Source of the DNA: Allolobophora icterica
Lineage: Eukaryota; Annelida; Clitellata; Crassiclitellata; Lumbricidae
Direction of reading: 5' to 3'
Assembly (NCBI GenBank): GCA_963556255.1
Contig: OY744617.1
Location: 24,521,189 to 24,585,188 of the forward strand
Length of the DNA stretch: 64,000 bases
Shown here: one piece after another, positions 48,457 through 58,064 of the stretch
How positions within the stretch are numbered: position 1 is the first letter of the stretch
How the letters are laid out: each line of letters begins with the position of its first letter
The notes under the pieces: model-generated
What the model saw: the letters and a program-made list of their open reading frames with translations, nothing else
Told to the model about the DNA's origin: nothing
The model's database searches: none
Position numbers and translations under genes: made by a program

Positions 48457-50000
48457 GAGTCATTTTCCGGTAAATGCATAAATTGACAATTCAGCTGTCC
48501 CCGGTCATTTCTAAGAAAACAATGCCTAGTCTGATCATGCTAAGTGATTAGATTAAAACGTTATTGATCAGTCAACAATTTAAGACCTTTGAAAGTAATT
48601 CAGAGCAATAAAATAATTTATTACAATTTATTTTGATTTTAAAATGTTCCACTCCGTTACCGTCCCTAGGCTATAGTACATATTGCTTTCGTCTACAATT
48701 TCAAAATGATTTGCATTAAACCAAAAAATGTGACTGTTTCTTTTATAATAAACATAATTGCATATTTCTAAATACAACTTAGAAACTTACAACTTCAGTA
48801 TAATTTTTTTAAATATATTTTAACTTGTCCCCGGAAAATTATGTCCGCTCCGTTAAAATGTAAAAATTATCTCGTATCTCACAACCCTTCCAGTTCTTTG
48901 GTCCCGCTACTTAACACATCTCTTCTGTGAAGATCTATGTAAGTAAGTATGTCTTAATACAGGATCTGAATGCTAAGACAAATTTCTTACAAATTTTCAT
49001 TTATTACGTACCTCATGTGTTTTTTCATAATACATCCACTCCGTTGCTGCATTTTGGCAATGATTATGAATAAATATAATTTAAATAATATTTTTAATAT
49101 AACATTTATAAGCTATATAATGAGTGCACCGACGATTAATGTGGACGCATGAGAGATAATATGATATTTACCGTGCTGATACACAATTTGTCCACTCCGT
49201 TAACTGTCCACTCAGTTACCATAAATGTGACCCTTGAGGTACTAAAATTTATTCCAACGTCAGGATAAGTCGTATACTTAAATTATCATTTCTAATACAA
49301 CTTATATAACAATATATGACATTTTAAATAAATTTTTGCTTCGGCAGACTGTTTTTTTAAAGTTCACTTTTCACATTCTGTGCTCAATTCTCGACAAATG
49401 GTAACGGAGCGGAACTTTTTATGGTAATTTTTTATATAATTTTGATGTTATGAGCATATTTTTAAGACAACATCATAAATATTTTAATGTTTTTTTGTTC
49501 ATTTGATCACTGGTAATGATTAGCTGAAGTGATTTTTATTTTGTTATTTGGCCCAAAAAAAATACAGTCAACTTTACGTTGATTAGATTCCCTATTTTTC
49601 TTTCGGTAACGGAGTGGAACTTCTTAACAAAATTTAAAATGTGATGGAATTAAATAATCATTTGTATTGTAATTTCTTTTATATTTATTTTATAAACATT
49701 AATACTAAGAACATATTGGCATGTCAAACTACGCAGTAGGAAGCTGTCTACTATATATAAATAGCTCATATGTTTTGGTAACGGAGTAACGGAGTGGACA
49801 AACATTCCACTCCGTTTTTCGTAGGGCTATTTTCTTTCTGCTAAAAACTTCATAATTTTACATATTAGTGCAAAACCAAATATATATTAGTGAAACAGAA
49901 ATATTCAAGATTTGCTTCAAACAAAAATCAATGTAATTTGCCCCAAAAATTTTTTTGCTTCTTCAATTAGTGAATGTGACATATTACCGGAAAATGACTC
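48457..50000. mobile_element. 1.5-kb TIR element of unknown class at a splice donor
   Basis: Perfect 17-bp terminal inverted repeats GAGTCATTTTCCGGTAA (48457-48473) and complement (49984-50000), flanked by ATTA on both sides (48453-48456, 50001-50004). The AT-rich interior contains many copies of a CCACTCCGTTAC word, forward in the left half and inverted (GTAACGGAGTGG) in the right half. No transposase ORF. It sits 5 nt inside copy B intron 2; copy A lacks it. Confidence 0.82.
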
Positions 50001-50005
50001 ATTAC

Positions 50006-50131
50006 CGTTCGTAGATGGTGGCGAAATGTCCTCCGCCGATGCCACAGTGGTGAGAGTTGACGATTCCTACGCATAAGGACGTCGCAATGGCTACATCGAC
50101 CACAGAGCCTCCCTTATCACGCATAATCTCA
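50006..50131 (-). CDS. GGT: GGT copy B exon 2
   Basis: 126 nt. [20 protein letters not shown] then [20 protein letters not shown]. Its donor GTAAT runs straight into the TIR element ending at 50000; donor +1 to +5 come from the original intron. Confidence 0.9.
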
Positions 50132-50234
50132 CTGCAACAGTAGCGATTATCATTTAAAACTCGTTCCGAAGAAGAAGTCTGTCAAGCTGGCACGTAGAGG
50201 CAGTTTTGGGTTTCAAAAGTTAGCGATTTTCTTT

Positions 50235-50340
50235 TCTTATGACCTGGGATATATGAGGACTGGTGGATTCGACCTCCAAATCCCGATTAACAGCCGAGCA
50301 CGCTAACCGCACGTCCACCCCAAAAATCCAATATGACACC
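50235..50340 (-). repeat. tRNA-like SINE fragment, copy B intron 1
   Basis: Counterpart of 18750-18870 in copy A; degraded head and B-box-like ggattcgacctcc. Confidence 0.5.
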
Positions 50341-50818
50341 CATTAAAATCAATTACAATTTGCATTGTATTATAGACTTCATTTAATAATAAATTTATAG
50401 CAGCCTTTGTAATCATTAGCAATGTTATTCGTTAGGTCTACTACTATCATTCAATGTTTTAAAATCAATTGTAATTTGTATTTCATTATAATTATCTCCT
50501 GAAGCTCATAATTACTGTCTTTACAATCAATTACGATATTTTAATTTAATTATTGTTTTACTGCTATTATTGATCAACCGTAATAAAAGGTGTAGACAGC
50601 TCTTTTCTGAATTAGTGTCTGCATAGCTATCTAAAGAAAGATTAATAACTTTTATTTCCCTATATCAATATGACTTTAACAGAGAAACTTAATGTTACTC
50701 GTACATAAAATTTAATGGGGTTCCATCCTGTCTATTCTTCCATGCATCAAAATCATGAGTAATCAGTTAACTTTTTTTGTGTAGTTTGAAAGAAAAGCGG
50801 CATTATTATATTACGTAC

Positions 50819-51123
50819 ATGCCGACACTGGAGAAAATGTTAGTGTCTGTTGTAATCGTGGCATTTGTGTAGTTTCTATAGTTCGAGACGAATGTGGGAG
50901 AGCTGATCTGAGCCTCGAGAACCGTCGGCGAAGGAGCAGCCGATCGAAATTCGTGAAGATCGTCGACGTCCCTCACGGTGCGCTGGAGATTCTGTGGTTG
51001 GCCTGCGGGGAATGCCCCCTCTAGAGGTGGATGGCTAAGCCTTAATGTTAATCCGAGCACAGCGGCGATATCCGAGGCAATGAAAAACACTATACCCACG
51101 ATCATGAGAACACGGGGTTGCAT
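50819..51123 (-). CDS. GGT: GGT copy B exon 1
   Basis: 305 nt. MQPRVLMIVGIVFFIASDIA begins the membrane anchor, followed by a stem with HPPLEGAFPAGQPQNLQRTV and then NYRNYTNATITTDTNIFSSV. Donor GTACGT in phase 2. The Cys before SSVG in A (NICSS) is Phe here (NIFSS). Confidence 0.88.
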
Positions 51124-53267
51124 CTTGGCCTCCTAACAAAATATCACAGCAAAACATAACATGACATCACATGACATAACGTTACAAGACATAACATAGC
51201 ATAACGTGACATAACATGCCATAACAAGACGTTGCTGATCAGAACAGAGCATAGCATTGAATAACATGACATGAGACGACGTTGCATCCAATAATAGACC
51301 TGCGAGGCTTCGATATTCGATTCGAAAACGAATTGCACGGCGGCATTGGATTCAATTCGAAAATGATGTTATGATGATTTGCCCTTGACGCACTTGGTTG
51401 TGAACTGTTTTAATCGTTTGCTGTACCTGAATAATAATTTTTTTATTAGTTGTTGAATTTCTGCGTGCAACGAGGCATGCGACGACAGCAAACCCTCTGG
51501 CATGAAAAGGGTTTATAATTAGAATGTTATACTCCACTTAGATGTATGTAAGCTTACACAAAAGTGCGGTTAGCAATTGGTACAATAAAGAATATACTTA
51601 CTTACTTACTTCCTGAACTCACAGATTATTTGTGTTATTTTTAAATCTGTTAATTAGCTTAATGTTTAGTTTAATAGACTGTAAACTGCAGATGAGTTAT
51701 TGATATAGTGATACTGTGGTAGGCTACGCCTGTGCTATCAAGTTTCATGAATATCAAACTTGTATCCGCTGATTCGATTGGAGATTCGATTAAAATTCGA
51801 AATCCCCCTCCGATTCGATTCGAGATTTGAAACGACTGAAATTTTGTGAATCGCAGGTCCCTACATACAATAGCATATAATAGCATCGAATAATATAAGT
51901 TTATTAGTGGTTTAGAAGATATTAGATCTGAGCCACTAAAGATGACCAAGAATTCCCAATTTCTAACCTTTATGTCCGCTTAAAAGCTATTAGGCCTATG
52001 CACCGAGACGTCGGCACTACCATCGTCCAAATCATTCAACACATCTGCAACTAATGAATGCATTGAGGAATTGTTTGACAGAGAACATCAGGCAAGGAAC
52101 TCATACAATGCCATTGCTTTCAATAAAAAAAACCTTATAATTATAATTATTAAGATTTCAACTCCACTCGCACCCCTCAGTAAACTATACTACAGAATGA
52201 ATTATGCTACAAAATGACTTATTGAGCAAATTTTGCTATAATGATACGCTGGCTACGGGAAGAACAAAGGCGAGGGGTCGCGACACCTCGCCACCGACCT
52301 CCTGTGCCGATACTAAGAAAAATATAAATTACATTAAGCTAGATATGAACTCAAATGCACGATCCGTCATTTCGATGCATGGTGCTGTGTGTTCGGGATT
52401 CGCCAATAATGAATATTTCACAAAATTAACCGTTGCTCATTTATTGCTAAACGTTTTTGTTTTAAACAAACAGCAACACCATTTCGTTAACCGTAGCTCG
52501 CGATTTTGTGACTTACTTAAAAGGCGACCTAATAAGTGTCTAAAGAGTGAACTAAAGAAACTCACTTGTTTTTCTGTAGACTATCCTTGATGAACACCTT
52601 TGCTTATGGGAAACGGTTATCGTAACACAAACTCCTCAACGAACACGAAAATGAAAGTGTTACGGCGATCAAGTCCTCGACAGAAGAGAAACAAAAACGT
52701 GTCTGTTTGTCTATTATGAACATGCGTCCTGCTGTAAATCATTAAGTGATTGTGTGCTCACCGGCCTACAAGCCTCTGGCAAACAAAACCCTATGCGGGT
52801 ATTTCCTACCAATTTAGTTCTGGCCCCTCGTTTAATGTTTACTTATGCATCGTAAGCGTGCTTTAGATATGATCCCATCAAGATAATGCGATGATTACTA
52901 TGCGAATGTCGGTTTATGATAATATAACCATTTCTGAATTGCATGCATGTCATTCGAGGTCTGCTGTTTTCATAAGAGCAAAGTCCCTCCATCAAACAGG
53001 ATGTTGGACTTCCTTACGTCTTGTCAACGTCGACTGTGTCAGGTAGATCGCCAAGCGCAGAATAATGGCTTGACCTGATTGAAAAGCTGATTATCACCCA
53101 ATTCAATAATTCTTGAACAATTTCGTCATGCTGATAATCGGTTACACATTTTTTATTGAAAGTAATTCTCGTGTTAATGACGGTGACCGACTGCTAAATA
53201 ACCTGTTATATCACCACCGTTGTAAGCTGCTTACCGTTCCGGTGGAAGTTATACAGTAAAATGTATT
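51124..53267. other. 5' flank of GGT copy B
   Basis: Starts with an (ACATGACATAAC)-like repeat to about 51290, as in copy A. The open frame at 52204-52590 lies in sequence paralogous to the non-coding A flank and is not accepted as a gene. The promoter is probably within this region; no core element is recognisable. Confidence 0.5.
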
Positions 53268-53662
53268 TCTATATATATAAAGAAGAAACTCTGTCTGTCT
53301 GTCACAGATCTTTGACCGCGATGCATTTCTACAGCTTTCGAGCTTTTCACTCCAAACCTTCACTACTGTCTCGGGGTGGGCATTACACACCCAGTGTGAG
53401 GCTTCGCGTCCCCCGTTTTCACCGCTTCCATGGTGAAAACGGGCGAAAACCTCCCAAACCCCACTTCTTAAAAATTCGATTCGACCTATTTTCATTCGTC
53501 AGATGGCGCCACCCGAGAAGATTCTGTGTCTTTCACCGAAAATTCTCTGTCACCGGCACGCATTTCTAAAGATTCGCCGTAGAGATTTCACTTCACATTA
53601 ACTGGTGGTGGTGGTGGTGGCGGTGGCTTATAACCCCGGGCAACGCCGGGTAAGCCTGCTAG
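53268..53662 (+). mobile_element. Helitron-like non-autonomous element (short)
   Basis: Starts TCTATATATATAAAG, has tctgtctgtctgtc just inside, and ends ccccgggcaacgccgggtaa then gcctgCTAG followed by T. Ends and hairpin match the element at 30337-31233 (opposite strand). The 5' flanking base is T rather than A. Confidence 0.6.
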
Positions 53663-53923
53663 TATGTTATAAAATAACGCGGCCTGAATCGTGGTAGTTG
53701 GACAGGTGTCAACAAATACGTTGAAAAACTGCATCTATGGCTACAAAGCGGTGTTGCAGATGGAGAAAATGATAGCTATGGAAAAATTGAGCTTGGTGAA
53801 CTTCATGGTTCAATTCAGGATTGGTTTTATTAACAGATTCCAAACATAAGCGTTAATTAACATAGATACAATTTATTATTATCCCAACGGTATTCAGTTG
53901 GTTAGCTCAGATGAACACTGCGT

Positions 53924-54283
53924 ATGGATTTCAATAGCATTATTACCATGTACATTAGCATTATAAATTCACAATTAAATGCAATGAATCGGCATGGAAA
54001 TGGTGGCCATATCAAAGGAGTGCTTGCCAAGCGATTGCTAGCTCGAGCTTACTACACCGACTATGCACAACGGTTTGGTGAAAATCTGTTTGCTCATGAT
54101 TGCCTCTATCACCAAGCACTGCAAGCAGTGGCCAGAAGTACAGGTGTTGGTTGTGAATTAAATTCTTGCGAGGCAATGTATAGGCCTATGTGTCAACAAC
54201 TTCGGGATTCGTGCGTTGCCGAAATATGGTTCTTGTCGGAGGGCTTAACGCCTGTAACACTGTCGGATGTGGTATTCTCTTAG
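53924..54283 (+). CDS. Hypothetical 119-aa ORF
   Basis: Open frame with balanced composition, many Cys and Arg (VLAKRLLARAYYTDYAQRFG, ELNSCEAMYRPMCQQLRDSC), ending at a stop at 54281-54283. About 100 bp upstream another plus-strand frame reads TGVNKYVEKLHLWLQSGVAD then GENDSYGKIELGELHGS, also coding-like. The two may be exons or fragments of one gene or of a transposon. I do not recognise a family. Confidence 0.3.
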   Translation: MDFNSIITMYISIINSQLNAMNRHGNGGHIKGVLAKRLLARAYYTDYAQRFGENLFAHDCLYHQALQAVARSTGVGCELNSCEAMYRPMCQQLRDSCVAEIWFLSEGLTPVTLSDVVFS

Positions 54284-54479
54284 CTTGCCAAACATGAACA
54301 TTTTATATTTCAATTATTTAACTTCGCGATATCATTGTTAGACGAAATAAGAATTTAACTACACAATAGTGGAACACATCAGATGGTTGTGCAATATGTA
54401 TCATAGATAACTAATGGTCTGATGAAAGCTTGCATTAATGCAACCATGCAAAAAGTTCAAAGATTCTGATTCTACAGGA

Positions 54480-54560
54480 CTCGTGAATAGGTTGATGCCT
54501 TGCGCTTGGCTTTCGAGTGGCGCTTTAGAAGTTTGGAGATTACGATTACGATTAGCCTAA
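54480..54560 (+). repeat. Recurring short module, second full copy
   Basis: actcgtgaataggttgatgc ... gcgctttagaagtttggaga, same unit as 42535-42635. Confidence 0.6.
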
Positions 54561-54749
54561 TGAAGTACAGTTGCTTTCACTTCAAATGATAGAAAAGTCT
54601 CCATCTAATGCATTGCTATGCAACAGATGTGCGCTTTAACCAGATCATAATTGTCGTAATCGCACATATTCATTTATTCATCTATATAGCACCTCTATAA
54701 ACCATCTACTCAGAGTTTCCCCGGACTAAAAACACCCGATCAAATAAAA

Positions 54750-54968
54750 TTGACTTCCATCGCTGGTGAAATTCAGGAATTTTGTGATAGCGAAATGGAG
54801 GGTACGAATCTTGCAATAATAAACCTGTACACACGTTTGGAAAATGAATTTTTGAATTCATTGGTTTCAACTTCTCTTACTCACCGTGGCCATATTTTTC
54901 GGCTGCATGACCTTCGGATTTCGACCGCGTTTCTCGCGGATTATGTTTTTGACTGCGACCTCACGTGA
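54750..54968 (+). other. 72-aa open frame, not recognised
   Basis: MTSIAGEIQEFCDSEMEGTN ... composition is protein-like but there is no motif, no splice partner and no paralogous copy. Treated as a low-confidence candidate only. Confidence 0.15.
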
Positions 54969-55159
54969 ATCGACCAGTGACTGATGATCTAGATATTGGC
55001 GCTACAGAAGTCATTATAAATATATTAAATCAGATTTAGATTACACTAAACTGCGTGAAACCTCAATGGCGATAACCTCAAACATTACTTATTAGGCCCT
55101 ACTGTCTTCTTCAATCTGTATGTTGAAGCCAAGTATCCGTCAAACTGACACCTCGTGCT

Positions 55160-55320
55160 TAGAGCGTCTGATTTAAGGCGATCGATCGATCGCTCTCCTT
55201 GGTCGCTCGCCTAGCAAAGGTATCGGCGAGCGATTTACCGCTCGCCTAGCCGAAGGCTTCTAACCGTCGGTGACAGTCGGTCGTCGCTCGCTGAGTTTGA
55301 GTTAGACTTCAAGACGATAG
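55160..55320. other. CG-rich patch with CGCTCGCC words
   Basis: Repeated cgatcgatcgatcg and cgctcgccta words, unlike the AT-rich surroundings. It could be a small CpG-rich regulatory patch for the zinc-finger-like fragment downstream; function unknown. Confidence 0.25.
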
Positions 55321-55541
55321 ACGAACCTGGAGCCAGACCATTATTTTATTTACCTAATTGAGATTACTTTAATTTACTCACTTACGGCAGCGGTGAATGC
55401 GTGCCGTGACCTGTCCTAATTACTGCTGACTGGTCACTCCAATTTCGTGTAATATGATTGGCCATAACAACACGGCCGACACCTCACGCCGTGTGACATC
55501 ATCCGCAACATCACCAATTTCGGAAATTATTTTAAAGAACA

Positions 55542-55800
55542 ATGGCGGCGGAGATGAGCAAGTCGAAAAATAATGTAGGCCTACAGTTGAGCACGTATCT
55601 GTCATGGAAATTAGGCGACTCGTTCGATGTCGATGTAGTCGAAGTACAAAACCCTCTGACTGTGAACAAAATTTACTGCAAGTCCTGCAGAAAGCACGCC
55701 GATAAAATTCGAATGAGTGTTCAACGTATGCCGAAGGCTCAACCAACGTTGTGAAATCAGCCGTCACACGTCATCTTACGTCAATGGTAGGTTTCTAGTG
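55542..55800 (+). pseudogene. Zinc-finger (transposon-type) N-terminal fragment, frameshifted
   Basis: MAAEMSKSKNNVGLQLSTYL ... VNKIYCKSCRKHADKIR has a CxxC like the BED/TTF-type fingers at the N-terminus of hAT-related proteins. The frame then ends at 55754, but the neighbouring frame continues AEGSTNVVKSAVTRHLTSM, supplying the expected H of the finger. I infer a frameshifted remnant. Exact family not certain. Confidence 0.4.
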
Positions 55801-56289
55801 AATGTTCATTCATTTAATCATTCATTCATTCTGATAATTTATATAACGCCTCTTCAAGAGACCTACTCAGATAACGGAACTGAAGTGTGGTAGGCCTACT
55901 AGATGAGTACTATATGCAGCAATACAAAAAATTACGAATAGGGCCTACGATACACAAAATACGCTGTATGTACACAAGAGCTCTCGAGGTCAACCGCATA
56001 TCGCTCGCCTACTCCACCCAGCGCGATCGATTTTCAACCCGCCTACTATTTTCAAATCAGACGCACTGTGACGTGCTCCAAAGTTCGTTGCTGCAGGATT
56101 AACTGACCTCATAATCGGCCTGGCGGTAGGACTAAGGGACAATGCAACTTCGCCAGCAGGTGGCCGGCAAATCCAGGACTCTACCAAGTTCAAGAAATCG
56201 TTAGAGGAAGTGTCATTCTCCTTACAGATTTTATTTTAGCTACAGTTACCGTTATAGTTAATGGTTTTTCACTTTAGTTATAGTTACAA

Positions 56290-56432
56290 GTGCTTTCCAT
56301 TGCCTTTGGCCTAAAGCTGACAATGGACGAATCATGTGAAATCCTGGACGTGTGCAGTCGTTGGGCAGCACATTGTTATTTCTGAGCTCACAAACCGCCA
56401 CAATTATTCCGCTTTGTGATGAATTACCAGGA
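56290..56432. other. Conserved upstream segment paralogous to 22375-22515
   Basis: tttccattgcct ... ccgctttgtgatgaatt is shared with the copy A flank. It is the farthest upstream similarity between the two 5' flanks along with 56840-56960. Confidence 0.5.
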
Positions 56433-56969
56433 ACGTAGCAAGCTATAATTGCTCTCTGTACAAGACGTAAATATAGGCTAGCTTCCCGCAAAGATCAACT
56501 TAACCAATAACGACCAAATTTGTTATGTCGAATATATTTACTTTAAATAATGTTCAAACAACAATTTTAAATAAGCTTGCACAGTCAGGTATCTATCTAT
56601 CTATTGCATACATATATACACACTTTTATTTGTTGTTACTTAATTTTATCACATTTATTTTATTTTAAATGGATATCAGCCTATGTTTCAAGATAAAGTA
56701 AATAGTTTAATAATTAAATTATTCCGTCACAATATTTGCCCACTCCTCTTGAGTTACGCCCTGTTCCATGGCACCGCTGGAACACCCCTCTATGCGGCAC
56801 TGTGAATTGCCTTTTCAGTATTCACTATAGACTTTTTCGGTCTATCTTATTGGATTGATCTTCTGATTATTGACTTCTTATGGCTTGGTTCTGGTGCGTA
56901 TAGTATACTATAGCACTGTTTTGCTATGTTGGCCAAGATTACTACAGAGAGATTGAAAATGGCAGCATT

Positions 56970-57758
56970 GTCTATTGATAGTTCAGCACGCAAGCCGCTG
57001 GACAATATATATTAAAGCATCTCTGGATGAAGCATATGTCCTCAGGTATTAGAGATCCGTATAGGCATGCGTATGATTCACACTTGCTTACTACACAAAT
57101 GCATTTACTTGCTGTTTGATTGACTACCTGCTTAGCATATAGCGGAAGAACTTAATGGGTCGTGTTCGATCAGGACACGCTGATATGTCTTAGGATTTTA
57201 GGGGTCGTAAAGGGTTCAGTATAATACTACCTGAACATTTTTGGATGGACGCTTGGTGTTGGTGATGTGTCGCTAGCAGAAGCCACTAAGTTTAAAACAT
57301 TAATCTTGTTAGTACTTGAATGAGTTACCGGATATGAGCTTTTCAAAATATAAACTTAACGCCAGTCTACATTTACACAAGAGCCTTTAAAACTTCTGGT
57401 GAAAATACCTCGTTCTATAAGAAAAGTTCTTGAATAATATAAGCATTGTTATGGAGGTTATACTCGATTATTATATTCGATTTAAATATGTCCAATTATG
57501 TATTATAACAAATTATTAAACGAACCGATAACAGTAGAAATTGGTATCAAAATCAGACACGGTAGAGTACAAAAGTGCTATAATTGCTGACATTGGAACT
57601 TGTATAAAAAAGTAAAAATTGGACTATATAAAGATCCAAAATTAAAAACTTAGCAATAATTAAATCAATTAACATTAAAATCTGAACCAGAATAGAACCT
57701 AATGCTTTCGAGTGTCGAAAATACGCTCCATCGTTATATGCTATGCTAGAAAAGGTTC
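56970..57758. other. Junction and 3' flank of GGT copy C
   Basis: The unit boundary lies about 56970-57150. Then 57150-57330 and 57425-57620 match the 3' flanks of copies A and B. No gene. Confidence 0.6.
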
Positions 57759-58064
57759 CTAAGCACGCATTCTAATCAAAAGACTTGCTGCACCGATCAA
57801 CCAAAAAACTCCAATGAATCTTTCTGAGTTAGCAGCATTAGCAGGCTTGACAGACGTAGTCTTTGGTGTTACTGCCGTCGAAGTCTCGGTCTGACTTGCG
57901 TATCCATCCGGTGAGCCGCCTTTACGCCCGTCGCTGACCGCCTCAATGCAGGCAGCATCTCTGGAACTGACGGACGGACACCTGTTTCGAATGCTGCCAA
58001 CCACAGAAAAGTTACCACTGATGAGGACACTGTGATTCTTTGCCCTTAGACCGTCCACGATTTC
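57759..58064 (-). CDS. GGT: GGT copy C exon 11 (C-terminus)
   Basis: 306 nt. EIVDGLRAKNHSVLISGNFS, SDGRKGGSPDGYASQTETST, then a linker and IGVFWLIGAASLLI, ending RMRA and a stop at 57759-57761. Acceptor ctccag. Confidence 0.88.
   Translation of the reverse strand, partial: EIVDGLRAKNHSVLISGNFSVVGSIRNRCPSVSSRDAACIEAVSDGRKGGSPDGYASQTETSTAVTPKTTSVKPANAANSERFIGVFWLIGAASLLIRMRA

Noticed and set aside
52204..52590. 128-codon plus-strand frame upstream of GGT copy B
   Set aside because: The region is homologous to the copy A 5' flank (20520-20980), where the frame is not open; it looks like conserved flank, not protein-coding.
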